A DNA stretch of 64,000 nt from Dechloromonas denitrificans. GTDB taxonomy: Bacteria; Pseudomonadota; Gammaproteobacteria; Burkholderiales; Rhodocyclaceae. The translations under genes and the position numbers were made by a program. Position 1 is the stretch's first letter; each line of letters starts with the position of its first letter. The stretch is from the NCBI RefSeq assembly GCF_001551835.1, contig NZ_LODL01000013.1, forward strand, positions 231,336-295,335, read 5' to 3'. Below the pieces are notes generated by a model that worked only from the letters and a program-made list of their open reading frames with translations, did not search any database and was not told the DNA's origin. Of this stretch, positions 19,313 to 30,053 are shown piece after piece.

Positions 19313-20421
19313 TTTTTGACCAGCATCCGGTGGGTGTGGATCGACATCAGGATACCGATGCCGAGGAACAGGATGACCAGCGCCGTGCCGCCATAGCTCA
19401 TGAACGGCAGGGGCACGCCGACCACCGGCAGGATGCCGCTGACCATGCCCATGTTGATGAAGGCGTAGGTGAAGAAGCCGAGCGTGATGGCGCCGGCCAG
19501 CAGCCGCGAGAACAGGGTCGGGGCACCGGAGGCAATGATCATGCCGCGGCCGATCAGCAGCGTGTAGAGGAAGACCAGCGTGGCATTGCCGAGCAGACCC
19601 CATTCTTCGGAGTACACCGCGAAAATGAAGTCGGTGTGCTTCTCGGGGATGAATTCGAGGTGGGTCTGGGTACCGTTCAGGTAGCCTTTGCCGATGGCGC
19701 CGCCGGAGCCGATGGCGATGATCGACTGGATGATGTGGTAACCGGTACCGAGCGGGTCGGTGGTCGGGTCGATCAGGGTCAGAATGCGCTTTTGCTGGTA
19801 GTCGTGCATCATCCCCCAGAGCAGCGGCGCAGCGGCAGCGGCGGCAGCGATCATGCCGACGATGATCTTCCACGGCAGGCCGGCGAAGAAAATGACGTAG
19901 AAGCCGGCCGAGCCGACCAGTAGCGCGGTGCCGAGATCGGGCTGCTTGGCGATCAGCGCGAAGGGGACGAAGAGCAGCAGGGCGGCGACCAGATAATGCT
20001 TCATCTTCAGCGTCGCCTCGTATTTCTGGAAATACCAGGCCAACATCAGCGGCATCGCGATCTTCATGATTTCGGAGGGCTGGATCCGGGTAAAGCCGAG
20101 CGGCAGCCAGCGCCGGGCGCCATTGACCTTGACCCCGAACAGGAAGACGGCGATCAGCAGCACGACGCCGAGCACGTAGAGCGGAATGGCGAAGCTCATC
20201 AGTTTTTGCGGCGGCAGGCGGGAGACGAACCACATGATGACCATGGCCAGCCCCATGTTGCCGGCCTGCGACATCATCCGGTGCGAACTGTCGATGGTGG
20301 CGGAATTCACCGTCGCCAAGCCGACCGCCATGATGGCCAGTGTGATGAGGAGCAGCGGGAAGTCGATATGGGCGATCAACTGATGCCAGGCACGGCGCAA
20401 GGAGCCAGCGACATCGATCAT
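19309..20421 (-). CDS. rodA: Rod-shape peptidoglycan glycosyltransferase RodA (SEDS)
   Basis: 370 residues, polytopic SEDS protein (FHxxQSIIAIGSGG-type motif YHIIQSIIAIGSGGAIGKGY, then TDFIFAVYSEEWG). It polymerises glycan strands for cell elongation together with PBP2. It overlaps mrdA by 4 nt upstream and rlpA by 4 nt downstream, indicating translational coupling. Confidence 0.95.
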   Translation of the reverse strand: MIDVAGSLRRAWHQLIAHIDFPLLLITLAIMAVGLATVNSATIDSSHRMMSQAGNMGLAMVIMWFVSRLPPQKLMSFAIPLYVLGVVLLIAVFLFGVKVNGARRWLPLGFTRIQPSEIMKIAMPLMLAWYFQKYEATLKMKHYLVAALLLFVPFALIAKQPDLGTALLVGSAGFYVIFFAGLPWKIIVGMIAAAAAAAPLLWGMMHDYQQKRILTLIDPTTDPLGTGYHIIQSIIAIGSGGAIGKGYLNGTQTHLEFIPEKHTDFIFAVYSEEWGLLGNATLVFLYTLLIGRGMIIASGAPTLFSRLLAGAITLGFFTYAFINMGMVSGILPVVGVPLPFMSYGGTALVILFLGIGILMSIHTHRMLVKK

Positions 20422-22328
20422 TCTTCGTGCTCCTCTTCAATGGCGGCCGGATCATCCTTGGCCGCCCCGGCCGGCAGCTTGCCGAGCAGATAGTAATCGA
20501 TCACCATGCGCGCGATCGGCGCCGCCGACTGGGCGCCAAAGCCGCCGTTTTCAACGAGGACGGCGAGCGCGATAGTCGGCTTGTCAGCCGGCGCGTAGGC
20601 GATGAACAAGGCGTGATCGCGCAATTCCTTCTTGATCGCGCCTTCCTTGTACTGCGCACCCTTCAGCGAGTAGACCTGGGCCGTGCCGGTCTTGCCGGCC
20701 GCTTCATAAGGGGCGCCGGCAAAGGCACGGGCGCCGGTGCCTTCCTTGTTGACCCCAACCAGGGCACGCCGGATGACTTCGATATTCTGAGCCTTCAACT
20801 GCAGATCGCGGATCGGCTTTGGTTCGACCAGCCGTTTTTCACCGGTCTTGGTATCGACGATGTGGCGGACCAGGTGCGGCCGGAACATCACGCCGTTATT
20901 GGCCAGCGTTGCGGTGGCTTGGGCGAGCTGGATCGGGGTGTAGGCGTTGTAGCCCTGGCCGATGCCGATCGAGATGGTTTCCCCGGCATACCATTTTTGC
21001 TGCTCCGGCTTTTTGAAGCGCTGGCGTTTCCATTCCTGTGACGGCAGGACGCCCTTCGATTCCGAGAGGTCGTCCTTGCCGAGATCAATGCCAGTCCGCT
21101 GACCGAGGCCGAGGGCGCCCATGAACTTGGCGATATTGTCGATCCCCATGTCGTTGGCCAGGATGTAGTAGTAGGTATCGCAGGAATGGACGATGGATTT
21201 GTACATGTCCACCATGCCGTGACCGCCCTTCTTGTCATCGCGGAACTGGTGGTTGCCGAAATTGAAATAGCCCGGGTCGCTGATCGCCTGACCCGGTGTC
21301 CGCTTGCCCATCTCCAGCGCGGCCAGCGCCATGAACGGCTTGAAGGTCGAGCCCGGCGGGTAGGCGCCGTTGATCGCCCGGTTGATCATCGGCTTGCTTG
21401 GGTGATCGTTCAGTTCCTTCCAGTTGTCCGGCGTAATGCCATCGACGAACAGGTTGGGGTCGTAGGTCGGATTCGAGACCAAAGCCAGGATGCCGCCAGT
21501 TGAGGGTTCGATGGCGACCAGCGAACCCTTGCGGTCGCCGAAGGCCTGTTCGGTAATCTCCTGCAGCTTGGCATCCAAGGTCAGCGACAGGTTATTGCCG
21601 GAGACCGGGGGAATGCGTTTCAGGCTGCGCAGGGCACGACCGCCGGCGTCGATTTCAACCTCTTCGTAGCCGGTTTCGCCATGCAGTTCGAATTCGTAAT
21701 GCTGTTCCAGGCCGTTTTTCCCGATGTGGTCGGTGCCCTTGTAGTTGGCCTGCTTCTCCGCTTCCTCGATCCATTTCAGATCGCGGTCGGTGATCCGGCC
21801 GATATAGCCGATGGCGTGCGAAGCAACGTTGTTCAGCGGGTACTGGCGGAAGAGGCGGGCTTTGACTTCGACGCCTGGAAAACGATAGCGCTGGGCAGCG
21901 AACATGGCGACTTCGGCATCGCTGAGGCGGGTCCGGATAGGGATCGATTCAAAATTTTTCGCTTCATCCATCAGGCGCTTGAAACGCTTGCGGTCCTTGG
22001 CCTGGATGTCGATGACCTCGGATAATGCAGTGATCGTCTCTTCCAGGTCGCCGGCCCGGGAGGGAGTGATTTCCAGCGTGAAGGCCGAATAATTGTGGGC
22101 CAGCACCACGCCATTGCGGTCGGTGATGACGCCTCGGTTGGGGACAATGGGGATCAGCGCGATGCGGTTGTCTTCGGCTCGCGTCTGATAGAAGTCGTGC
22201 TGGATGACCTGCAGCCAGAAAAAGCGGCCAAGCAGGAGGGAAAAGGCGAATAGCACGAAGACCGCTGCAAAGCCGAGGCGAAAGCGAAAGCGGTCAAGAT
22301 CAGCTTCGGGATTGTGGAAATCACCCAC
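20418..22328 (-). CDS. mrdA: Peptidoglycan D,D-transpeptidase MrdA (PBP2)
   Basis: 636 residues with one N-terminal membrane anchor (LGFAAVFVLFAFSLLLGRFFWL), a PBP dimerisation domain and a transpeptidase domain. The SxxK is STFK (PPGSTFKPFMALAAL), the SxN is SCD (VHSCDTYYY), and the KTG is GKTGTAQV. It crosslinks peptidoglycan in the elongation complex with RodA and MreBCD. It lies 15 nt after mreD. Confidence 0.95.
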   Translation of the reverse strand: MGDFHNPEADLDRFRFRLGFAAVFVLFAFSLLLGRFFWLQVIQHDFYQTRAEDNRIALIPIVPNRGVITDRNGVVLAHNYSAFTLEITPSRAGDLEETITALSEVIDIQAKDRKRFKRLMDEAKNFESIPIRTRLSDAEVAMFAAQRYRFPGVEVKARLFRQYPLNNVASHAIGYIGRITDRDLKWIEEAEKQANYKGTDHIGKNGLEQHYEFELHGETGYEEVEIDAGGRALRSLKRIPPVSGNNLSLTLDAKLQEITEQAFGDRKGSLVAIEPSTGGILALVSNPTYDPNLFVDGITPDNWKELNDHPSKPMINRAINGAYPPGSTFKPFMALAALEMGKRTPGQAISDPGYFNFGNHQFRDDKKGGHGMVDMYKSIVHSCDTYYYILANDMGIDNIAKFMGALGLGQRTGIDLGKDDLSESKGVLPSQEWKRQRFKKPEQQKWYAGETISIGIGQGYNAYTPIQLAQATATLANNGVMFRPHLVRHIVDTKTGEKRLVEPKPIRDLQLKAQNIEVIRRALVGVNKEGTGARAFAGAPYEAAGKTGTAQVYSLKGAQYKEGAIKKELRDHALFIAYAPADKPTIALAVLVENGGFGAQSAAPIARMVIDYYLLGKLPAGAAKDDPAAIEEEHEE

Positions 22329-22343
22329 GGGCGTGCGGCCTGC

Positions 22344-22865
22344 TTAAATGGGACGGTCGGGATCCTGCTCGACCGGTCGGTACTGAGGCAGGAGCAGAAC
22401 GAAAGTGGCGGGTATCCAGAGCAGCGTCTCGATCAGCGGGGCGATGAAATAGCTCCAGCCCGGGAACTCGGCGCCGACGGCGAGCCGCATCAGGGCCTGG
22501 ATCAATTGGGCGCCGAACAGCAGCGGCATGACCTGCAAGGCCTGCTGGGCGAGCGGGAACCAGAGCAGGCGGCGGGACAGCGAGGTCGAGACGTAGGCAA
22601 GCAGGACGTAGGCGAAGCAATGCTGGCCGAGCACCGAGCCGTCGGCGACATCCATCAGCAGGCCGAGAATGAAGGCCCAGCCCATGCCGACTCGGCGGAA
22701 TTCGCGGACGCTCCAGAAACACAGGACGAGCGCCACCCAGTCCGGCATGCCGGGCCAGTGCGCGGTGGGCAGGAAATTGAGGGCCACCGCCGCGATCAGA
22801 CTGAAAAAGATGAACCACGGCCGGACCGGCAGCAGAATTCGGGATGAGGAGAAGGTCGGTTGCAT
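22344..22865 (-). CDS. mreD: Rod shape-determining membrane protein MreD
   Basis: 173 residues, five to six hydrophobic segments, with the RVGMGWAFILGLLMDVADG stretch typical of MreD. It belongs to the elongasome. The start overlaps the mreC stop by one nucleotide. Confidence 0.92.
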   Translation of the reverse strand: MQPTFSSSRILLPVRPWFIFFSLIAAVALNFLPTAHWPGMPDWVALVLCFWSVREFRRVGMGWAFILGLLMDVADGSVLGQHCFAYVLLAYVSTSLSRRLLWFPLAQQALQVMPLLFGAQLIQALMRLAVGAEFPGWSYFIAPLIETLLWIPATFVLLLPQYRPVEQDPDRPI

Positions 22866-23803
22866 CAGTTGCTCTTCGCGGCGCGCTTCTTTTTCTGGCG
22901 CAGGCCGGCCCTATCGCCGAGGTCGCCACCGCGGCCAGCCGATTCGGGCGGCGCCGGCGGCAGCGGCTGGCGGGGATCGAGCACCATGATTTCGCCGAAG
23001 TTTTCGACGCCAGCGACTGGTACGCAGAAGATGCGGGCAAAGGAATAGGCGCTGTCGCGTTCGATATTGACCACCTTGGCGACCGGGAAGCCTGGGAGAT
23101 AAACGCTGTCCAGACCCGAAGTGACAAGGATGTCGCCCACCTGGACATCGGCGTTGGCCGGCATGTAACGCAGTTCAAGCTGGCCGTTGCCGAGGCCGAA
23201 GACGACCGAGCGATGACCGCTGCGGACGATCTGTACCGGGACTGCCTGATCCTTGTCGGTAATCAGCGTGATTTCGGCCGAGAACGGGAAGACACGGGTC
23301 ACCTGCCCGACCACTCCGGCTTCGTCGATCGCCGGCTGGCCGGCGACGATGCCCGACTGCTGGCCCTTGTCGACAATCACCTTGCGCGAGAACGGGTCGC
23401 GGGCGGTGTAGAGAATCTGGGCCACCTGGCCGTTGGCTTTCTCGCGCTCCTTGACGGCAAGGAGTTTGCGCAGCCGCTCGTTTTCCGCCTCCAGTTGCAG
23501 CAGGCGCTGCAGATTGGGGGCGGTATTGAGTTGCGCATGCTTCAGTTCGCTGTTTTCGTGCTGCAGCTCGCGCATGCCTTGCAGGTAGTTGGCGGCATAG
23601 TCGACCAGGCTACCCGGCGTCTGGGCGACGCGTTGGACCGGGTCGACGAGCAGCGCAATGCTCTGCCGGAAGAGGTCGAGGCTGCGGAAACGCAGGTCGA
23701 CGACGAACAGGGCGAGCGAAATGGCGACGTAGAAAGTCAGGAGGGCCAGCGGTGCTGGCCCTCGCTTGAAGAACGGTGGCGGTGCGTGGTCGATGCCGGC
23801 CAT
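22865..23803 (-). CDS. mreC: Rod shape-determining protein MreC
   Basis: 312 residues: one N-terminal membrane helix (LALLTFYVAISLALFVVDL), a coiled coil (NSELKHAQLNTAPNLQRLL onwards) and a periplasmic beta-barrel region (VDKGQQSGIVAGQPAIDEAG). The C-terminal tail is proline- and lysine-rich. MreC links cytoplasmic MreB to PBP2 in the periplasm. Confidence 0.94.
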   Translation of the reverse strand: MAGIDHAPPPFFKRGPAPLALLTFYVAISLALFVVDLRFRSLDLFRQSIALLVDPVQRVAQTPGSLVDYAANYLQGMRELQHENSELKHAQLNTAPNLQRLLQLEAENERLRKLLAVKEREKANGQVAQILYTARDPFSRKVIVDKGQQSGIVAGQPAIDEAGVVGQVTRVFPFSAEITLITDKDQAVPVQIVRSGHRSVVFGLGNGQLELRYMPANADVQVGDILVTSGLDSVYLPGFPVAKVVNIERDSAYSFARIFCVPVAGVENFGEIMVLDPRQPLPPAPPESAGRGGDLGDRAGLRQKKKRAAKSN

Positions 23804-23833
23804 CGCTTAATCCTGCCTTGCTGCGGTCAACGG

Positions 23834-24916
<1,083 letters not shown>

Positions 24917-24941
24917 TTATGATACCTTATAACGCTTTCCA

Positions 24942-24980
24942 TTTTAAGACTTTGTGCACTGCAAAAAAGTCTTTTAAGAC
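24942..24980. repeat. Inverted and direct repeats between mreB and gatC
   Basis: AAGACTTT (24946-24953) and AAAGTCTT (24966-24973) form a perfect 8-bp inverted repeat with a 12-nt loop. TTTTAAGAC also occurs twice as a direct repeat (24942-24950 and 24972-24980), one copy ending 1 nt before the gatC ATG. The 104-nt divergent gap is visibly AT-rich. It may be an operator or a hairpin in the gatC leader. Confidence 0.6.
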
Positions 24981-24981
24981 A

Positions 24982-25269
24982 ATGTCCCTCACATTAGAAC
25001 AGGTTCAGCGCATCGCTCATCTCGCCCGCATCGAGGTCAGCGAATCCGAGGCTCTCGCCACCCAGGGGCACCTCAACGGAATTTTCCAGCTTATCGAGCA
25101 GATGCAGGCCGTTGATACCAGCGGTGTCGAGCCGATGGCGCATGCCCAGGACCTGAGCCAGCGACTGCGTGACGACGTGGTCAGCGAAACGGATCGCCGG
25201 GCGGCCTATCAGGCGGTCGCCCCGGAAGTCGAAGCCGGTCTTTATCTTGTCCCGAAGGTGATCGAATGA
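24982..25269 (+). CDS. gatC: Asp-tRNA(Asn)/Glu-tRNA(Gln) amidotransferase subunit C
   Basis: 95 residues with the GatC pattern [19 protein letters not shown] and [18 protein letters not shown]. GatC clamps GatA and GatB in the complex that amidates Glu-tRNA(Gln) and/or Asp-tRNA(Asn). An ATG at 24919 is in frame, but it would place the repeat region inside the protein, so I start at MSLTLEQV. It overlaps gatA by 4 nt (ATGA). Confidence 0.93.
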   Translation: MSLTLEQVQRIAHLARIEVSESEALATQGHLNGIFQLIEQMQAVDTSGVEPMAHAQDLSQRLRDDVVSETDRRAAYQAVAPEVEAGLYLVPKVIE

Positions 25270-26723
25270 TCAACGCCAGCCTCAAGCAACTGTCGCAGGC
25301 GCTGGCCGCCAAGCAGATTTCCAGCGTCGAACTGACGCAATTCTTTCTCGACCGCATCAACCGCCTCAACCCGACGCTGAATGCCTTCGTCACGGTCGAC
25401 GCCGAAAAAAGCCTGAATTCCGCCCGCGCCGCCGATGCCCGCATCGCCGCCGGGACGGCTGGCTTGCTGACCGGCATCCCGATTGCCCAGAAGGACATCT
25501 TCTGTGCCGAAGGCTGGCGGACGACCTGCGGCTCGAAGATGCTGGCCAATTTTGTCTCGCCCTACGATGCGACGGTGATTCGGAAAATGGAAGGCGAAGC
25601 CGGTCTGGTCTCGCTCGGCAAGACCAATATGGACGAGTTCGCGATGGGCTCCTCCAACGAAACCTCGTATTTCGGTCCGGTGCGCAATCCGTGGGATAAC
25701 GGGCGGGTGCCCGGCGGTTCCTCCGGTGGTTCGGCGGCGGCCGTTGCGGCACGTCTGGCGCCGGCGGCAACCGGCACCGATACCGGTGGCTCGATCCGCC
25801 AGCCGGCCGCACTGTGCAACCTGACCGGCCTGAAGCCGACCTACGGTGTGGTGTCCCGTTACGGCATGATCGCCTTCGCCTCGTCGCTCGACCAGGCGGG
25901 TCCAATGGCGGCCAGCGCTGAAGATTGCGCCTTGCTGCTGAATAGTATGGCCGGTTACGACGAGCGCGATTCGACTTCGCTCGAGCGGTCGGCGGAAGAC
26001 TATGCCCGCGATCTCGGCCAGCCGCTGGCTGGCTTGCGCATCGGCTTGCCGAAGGAGTTCTTCGGCGAAGGCTGCGATGCCGAGGTGATGGCCGCGGTAC
26101 GGGCGGCGATTGCCGAGTACGAAAAGCTCGGCGCGACGACCGTCGAGATTTCGCTGCCCAACTCGCACTTGTCGGTACCTGCTTATTACGTCATTGCGCC
26201 GGCCGAGGCGAGTTCCAACCTGTCGCGTTTCGATGGTGTGCGCTACGGCTTCCGCGCCGAGGATTACGGTAATCTCGACGATATGTACATGAAGAGCCGG
26301 GCCCAGGGCTTTGGTGCCGAGGTCAAGCGCCGGATCATGATCGGCGCCTACGTGCTGTCGCATGGCTATTATGATGCCTACTACCTGCAGGCACAGCGCA
26401 TCCGCCGCCTGATCGCCAACGACTTTGTCGAGGCCTTCAAGGTATGCGACGTAATCATGGGGCCGACGTCGCCGTCCACCGCCTTCACGCTTGGTGAAAA
26501 AGCGGCCGATCCGGTGCAGATGTACCTGTCGGACATCTACACCATCGCGGTGAATCTGGCCGGCCTGCCCGGCATGTCGGTGCCCTGCGGTTTCGCCGGC
26601 GGCCTGCCGGTCGGCTTGCAGTTGATCGGCAATTATTTTGCCGAGGCGCAGTTGCTGAATGTCGCCCATCGTTATCAGCAGGCCAGCGACTGGCATCAGC
26701 GTCGGCCGGCCGGCATCGAGTAA
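25266..26723 (+). CDS. gatA: Asp-tRNA(Asn)/Glu-tRNA(Gln) amidotransferase subunit A
   Basis: 485 residues, an amidase-signature enzyme. [13 protein letters not shown] and [11 protein letters not shown] carry the cis-Ser and nucleophilic Ser of the Ser-cisSer-Lys triad; the Lys is in [10 protein letters not shown]. It hydrolyses glutamine to supply ammonia to GatB. Unusually, a small lipoprotein gene, not gatB, follows immediately. Confidence 0.96.
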   Translation: MINASLKQLSQALAAKQISSVELTQFFLDRINRLNPTLNAFVTVDAEKSLNSARAADARIAAGTAGLLTGIPIAQKDIFCAEGWRTTCGSKMLANFVSPYDATVIRKMEGEAGLVSLGKTNMDEFAMGSSNETSYFGPVRNPWDNGRVPGGSSGGSAAAVAARLAPAATGTDTGGSIRQPAALCNLTGLKPTYGVVSRYGMIAFASSLDQAGPMAASAEDCALLLNSMAGYDERDSTSLERSAEDYARDLGQPLAGLRIGLPKEFFGEGCDAEVMAAVRAAIAEYEKLGATTVEISLPNSHLSVPAYYVIAPAEASSNLSRFDGVRYGFRAEDYGNLDDMYMKSRAQGFGAEVKRRIMIGAYVLSHGYYDAYYLQAQRIRRLIANDFVEAFKVCDVIMGPTSPSTAFTLGEKAADPVQMYLSDIYTIAVNLAGLPGMSVPCGFAGGLPVGLQLIGNYFAEAQLLNVAHRYQQASDWHQRRPAGIE

Positions 26724-26726
26724 AAT

Positions 26727-27257
26727 ATGCGGCGGTACTGGGCGATTCTGGCGGCGCTGGTCGCGGCGGGCTGCGCCGAGGTCGACAAGCAGCCGGAGCC
26801 CGCTGCCGCAGAATCTGCCCCGGAAAGCACGTCGACCGCAGCAACGCAGCCGAAATTCAAGTCGGATACGCTGAAGTATCTGGCCAAGCGCCAGATCAAG
26901 CCGCAGCCGACCCGACCGCTCAACGTCAAGTCGACGTGTTCGCATAAAGATGCGATCGGGACGGTGACCAAACTCGACTTGCTGGTCAAGGAGGGCGAGG
27001 TCAAGGCTTTCTCTGCCCAGGTCAGCATGAAAGGATACGGGACCTGCCGTTTCAACCTGAAGGAATTTGAACAGGTGGAAAAACTGCCGCAGGCCTTGCT
27101 CAAGCACAAGAGCGAAACCGGGTGCTCGGTACGGATGTGGGAGCAGGGTCCCAAAGTCACGGTTGCTTTCAACGGTTGCCCCAAGTCCTGCGAAGGGGAT
27201 GCTTTCAGTTACCTCTGGCCGATCATGGTCGAGGCGAAATCAGGGCGTTGTTTCTGA
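26727..27257 (+). CDS. Small cysteine-rich lipoprotein of unknown function between gatA and gatB
   Basis: 176 residues. MRRYWAILAALVAAGCAEVD is a lipoprotein signal with Cys16 as the likely lipidation site, followed by a low-complexity Ala/Glu/Pro linker and a compact C-terminal domain with cysteines in STCSHKDA, GTCRFNL, TGCSVRM, NGCPKSCEGD and GRCF, suggesting disulfides. I do not recognise the family. It begins 3 nt after gatA and ends 12 nt before gatB, so it is expected to be cotranscribed with the amidotransferase genes although it should be outside the cytoplasm. Confidence 0.78.
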   Translation: MRRYWAILAALVAAGCAEVDKQPEPAAAESAPESTSTAATQPKFKSDTLKYLAKRQIKPQPTRPLNVKSTCSHKDAIGTVTKLDLLVKEGEVKAFSAQVSMKGYGTCRFNLKEFEQVEKLPQALLKHKSETGCSVRMWEQGPKVTVAFNGCPKSCEGDAFSYLWPIMVEAKSGRCF

Positions 27258-27269
27258 ACGGATAGAACT

Positions 27270-28724
27270 ATGAATCAGTGGGAAGTGGTGATTGGCATCG
27301 AGACGCACGCGCAACTGGCGACCGTTTCGAAAATTTTCTCCGGCGCCTCGACGGCCTTCGGGGCTGAGCCGAATACGCAGGCCTGTGCGGTTGACCTCGC
27401 CTTGCCGGGCGTTTTGCCGGTGCTCAACAAGAAGGCAGTCGAGTGTGCCATTCGCTTTGGTTTGGCAATCGGCGCCGAAGTGGCGCAAAAGTCGGTCTTT
27501 GCCCGCAAGAATTACTTCTATCCTGATCTGCCGAAGGGCTACCAGATCAGCCAGATGGACCTGCCGGTCGTCGTCGGGGGCAACATTACGCTGCAGGTCG
27601 GCCAGGGTGACAAGGCCTATGAAAAAGTCGTTCGCCTGACCCGGGCACATCTGGAAGAAGATGCCGGCAAGTCGCTGCATGAAGATTTTCACGGCAAATC
27701 AGGGATTGACCTCAATCGGGCCGGTACGCCGCTGCTTGAGATCGTTTCCGAGCCGGACATGCGCTCCTCCGACGAAGCGGTGGCCTACGCCAAGTCCCTA
27801 CATGCGCTGGTACGCTGGATCGGTATCTGTGACGGCAACATGCAGGAAGGCTCCTTCCGCTGCGATGCCAACGTTTCGGTGCGTCCGAAAGGCCAAGCTG
27901 AATTCGGTACGCGCCGTGAAATCAAGAACCTGAACTCCTTCCGTTTCCTCAAGGAAGCCATCGATTTCGAAGTGCAGTGGCAGATCAACGAGATCGAGGA
28001 AGGGCGCAAGATCCAGCAGGCGACCGTGCTGTTCGATCCGGATAGCGGTGAGACGCGGATGATGCGGAGCAAGGAAGATGCGCACGATTACCGCTATTTC
28101 CCCGATCCCGACCTGCTGCCGCTGATCATCTCCAGCGACTGGATCAACCGCGTCAAGGGCGAACTGCCCGAATTGCCGGGCCAGAAGCGCGAGCGCTTCG
28201 TCAACGAACTCGGTCTGTCGGCCTACGATGCCATTACGCTGACCGCCAGCCAGGAAATGGCCGATTATTTCGAGTCGACCGTAGCACTCGCCGGCAAGGC
28301 CAATGCCAAGCCCTGCGCCAACTGGGTGATGGTCGATCTGGCCGCCCGCCTGAACAAGGAAGGCAAGGAACTGGTCGAGTCGCCGGTCAGCGCCGCGAAA
28401 TTGGCCGGCCTGATCCAGCGGATTGCCGACAACACCATTTCCAACAACATCGCCAAAAAAGTCTTCGAGGCCTTGTGGAATGGCGAGGGGGCCACAGCCG
28501 ACGACGTCATCGAAAAGCAGGGCCTGAAGCAGATTACCGACAGCGGTGCCATCGAGACGCTGGTCGATGAGGTACTGGCCGCCAATGCCGCCAATGTTGC
28601 CGAGTTCAAGGCCGGCAAGGAGAAGGCTTTCAACGCGCTGGTCGGTCAGGTGATGAAAGCGGCCAAGGGCAAGGCCAATCCGCAGCAGGTCAACGACCTG
28701 CTGCGCCAGAAGCTGGCGGGCTAA
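27270..28724 (+). CDS. gatB: Asp-tRNA(Asn)/Glu-tRNA(Gln) amidotransferase subunit B
   Basis: 484 residues, complete: [25 protein letters not shown] at the N-terminus, [29 protein letters not shown], then the C-terminal YqeY-like tail with [13 protein letters not shown]. It phosphorylates and amidates misacylated tRNA using ammonia from GatA. It ends head to head against the DUF4124-like gene with no gap. Confidence 0.96.
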   Translation: MNQWEVVIGIETHAQLATVSKIFSGASTAFGAEPNTQACAVDLALPGVLPVLNKKAVECAIRFGLAIGAEVAQKSVFARKNYFYPDLPKGYQISQMDLPVVVGGNITLQVGQGDKAYEKVVRLTRAHLEEDAGKSLHEDFHGKSGIDLNRAGTPLLEIVSEPDMRSSDEAVAYAKSLHALVRWIGICDGNMQEGSFRCDANVSVRPKGQAEFGTRREIKNLNSFRFLKEAIDFEVQWQINEIEEGRKIQQATVLFDPDSGETRMMRSKEDAHDYRYFPDPDLLPLIISSDWINRVKGELPELPGQKRERFVNELGLSAYDAITLTASQEMADYFESTVALAGKANAKPCANWVMVDLAARLNKEGKELVESPVSAAKLAGLIQRIADNTISNNIAKKVFEALWNGEGATADDVIEKQGLKQITDSGAIETLVDEVLAANAANVAEFKAGKEKAFNALVGQVMKAAKGKANPQQVNDLLRQKLAG

Positions 28725-29372
28725 CTACCGGGGCTGGGCCGCACCGCTGAACGGTGCGGCTGGCTTGGCGCGGCCGGTCAGCTCGTTGTAGCGCTTGCGG
28801 TCGGCGTCGTACTTGGTCTTGATGGTCTCGAAATCGTGTTTCTTGATGTCGAGCAACTCCTGCTCAAGCTTGATCTCGTGATCAATGGCCCGCAGCTCTT
28901 TCTCGAGCTCGGGCGGCAGCGTCTTCTTCTTGTAGAACTCGGCTTCCGCCTCGAATTTCTTGCGCTTCTTGCGCGCCACGTCGATCTTGGCCTGCGAGGC
29001 GGTAATCGCAAAATTGACATCGGCTTCGGCCTTGCGCTGAGCGAGGTCGATATCCTGCGGCAGCGCGTAGGTGTCGAGCAGGGCCTGATCCCGGCGCCGC
29101 TGCTCGCGGTCGGCCTCTTCCAGCTTCTTCTTGCGTCGGCTTTCCGCGGCGGCCAGGGCTTTTTCTTCCGGGCTGAGCGGCGGTCCGACTTCCTTGATGA
29201 TGTTGCCAGCGCTGTCCAGCAGACGGTAAGCCCGGCCCCGGCAGACATCAGGCAAGGTGTCGCCACAGACACGACGTCCGTTGCCCGGATCCTGGCAGCA
29301 ATAGAACTCCCCCCCGGCCTGGGCTGTTGTCGCAAGCAGCAACAGGAGAGGGGCGAGCAGGCGTTTAGCCAT
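28725..29372 (-). CDS. Secreted DUF4124-like coiled-coil protein
   Basis: 215 residues. [21 protein letters not shown] is a signal peptide; the next segment, [22 protein letters not shown], with paired cysteines and [17 protein letters not shown] resembles the DUF4124 domain. From about residue 65 the protein is a long charged coiled coil. Function unknown. The start at 29372 overlaps the pyrE end by 8 nt; an in-frame ATG at 29432 would lie in pyrE. Confidence 0.8.
   Translation of the reverse strand: MAKRLLAPLLLLLATTAQAGGEFYCCQDPGNGRRVCGDTLPDVCRGRAYRLLDSAGNIIKEVGPPLSPEEKALAAAESRRKKKLEEADREQRRRDQALLDTYALPQDIDLAQRKAEADVNFAITASQAKIDVARKKRKKFEAEAEFYKKKTLPPELEKELRAIDHEIKLEQELLDIKKHDFETIKTKYDADRKRYNELTGRAKPAAPFSGAAQPR
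28738..28760. repeat. Perfect 9-bp hairpin at the gatB / DUF4124 convergent junction
   Basis: GCCGCACCG and CGGTGCGGC pair perfectly around a CTGAA loop, 14 nt after the gatB stop and inside the last codons of the opposing gene. There is no T-run on either side, so it may slow or protect converging transcripts rather than terminate them. Confidence 0.5.
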
Positions 29373-30006
29373 TGACGCCGTATTGCTGGCGGTAGCTGGC
29401 GACCGCGCTGCGGTGTACGGAAAATTCGGCATGGTTTTCCAGGAAGGCCATCAGGTCGCCCAGTCCAGCCACTGCAATCACCGGAATGCCATAGTCGCGC
29501 TGCACTTCCTGCACGGCCGACAATTCACCCTGGCCACGTTCCTGGCGATCCAGCGCAATCAATACGCCGGCCGGTGTGGCGCCGGCGGCACGGATCAGTT
29601 CGACCGATTCGCGAACCGAGGTGCCGGCGGAAATGACGTCATCGACAATCAGGACGCGGCCGGCCAGCGGCGCGCCGACGATGTTGCCGCCTTCACCGTG
29701 ATCCTTGGCTTCCTTGCGGTTGAAGGCGAAGGGGTAGTTCTGGCCGCGCTGGGCCAGCGCCATGGTGATTGCCGCGACCAGCGGAATACCCTTGTAGGCC
29801 GGGCCGAACAGCATGTCGAACTGAACGCCGCCGGCTTCGGCCGCTTTGGCGTAGAATTCGGCGAGTTGGCCGAGCGACTTGCCGTCGTTGAACAAACCGG
29901 CATTAAAGAAATAGGGCGAGAGCCGTCCCGCCTTGGTCTTGAATTCGCCAAAGCGCAATACCTGGCAGCCCAGCGCGAATTCGATGAAATCCTGACGAAA
30001 ATCCAT
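29365..30006 (-). CDS. pyrE: Orotate phosphoribosyltransferase
   Basis: 213 residues. The PRPP-binding loop is [13 protein letters not shown], with [13 protein letters not shown] and [13 protein letters not shown] also as in PyrE. It converts orotate and PRPP to OMP in pyrimidine synthesis. It is divergent from xth, with 47 nt between them. Confidence 0.96.
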   Translation of the reverse strand: MDFRQDFIEFALGCQVLRFGEFKTKAGRLSPYFFNAGLFNDGKSLGQLAEFYAKAAEAGGVQFDMLFGPAYKGIPLVAAITMALAQRGQNYPFAFNRKEAKDHGEGGNIVGAPLAGRVLIVDDVISAGTSVRESVELIRAAGATPAGVLIALDRQERGQGELSAVQEVQRDYGIPVIAVAGLGDLMAFLENHAEFSVHRSAVASYRQQYGVNG

Positions 30007-30053
30007 ATTCTTCCATTCCTAACGGCCGTGAAAACGGCGCCGATCATTGCACA

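Noticed and set aside
18326-20455. Apparent 709-residue RodA-RlpA fusion
   Set aside because: The N-terminal part is an out-of-frame reading of rodA. RlpA has its own ATG at 19312 and lipoprotein signal, and overlaps rodA as ATGA.
28738-28760. Rho-independent terminator at the gatB end
   Set aside because: The stem is perfect, but neither side has a T-run, so it is listed only as a hairpin.
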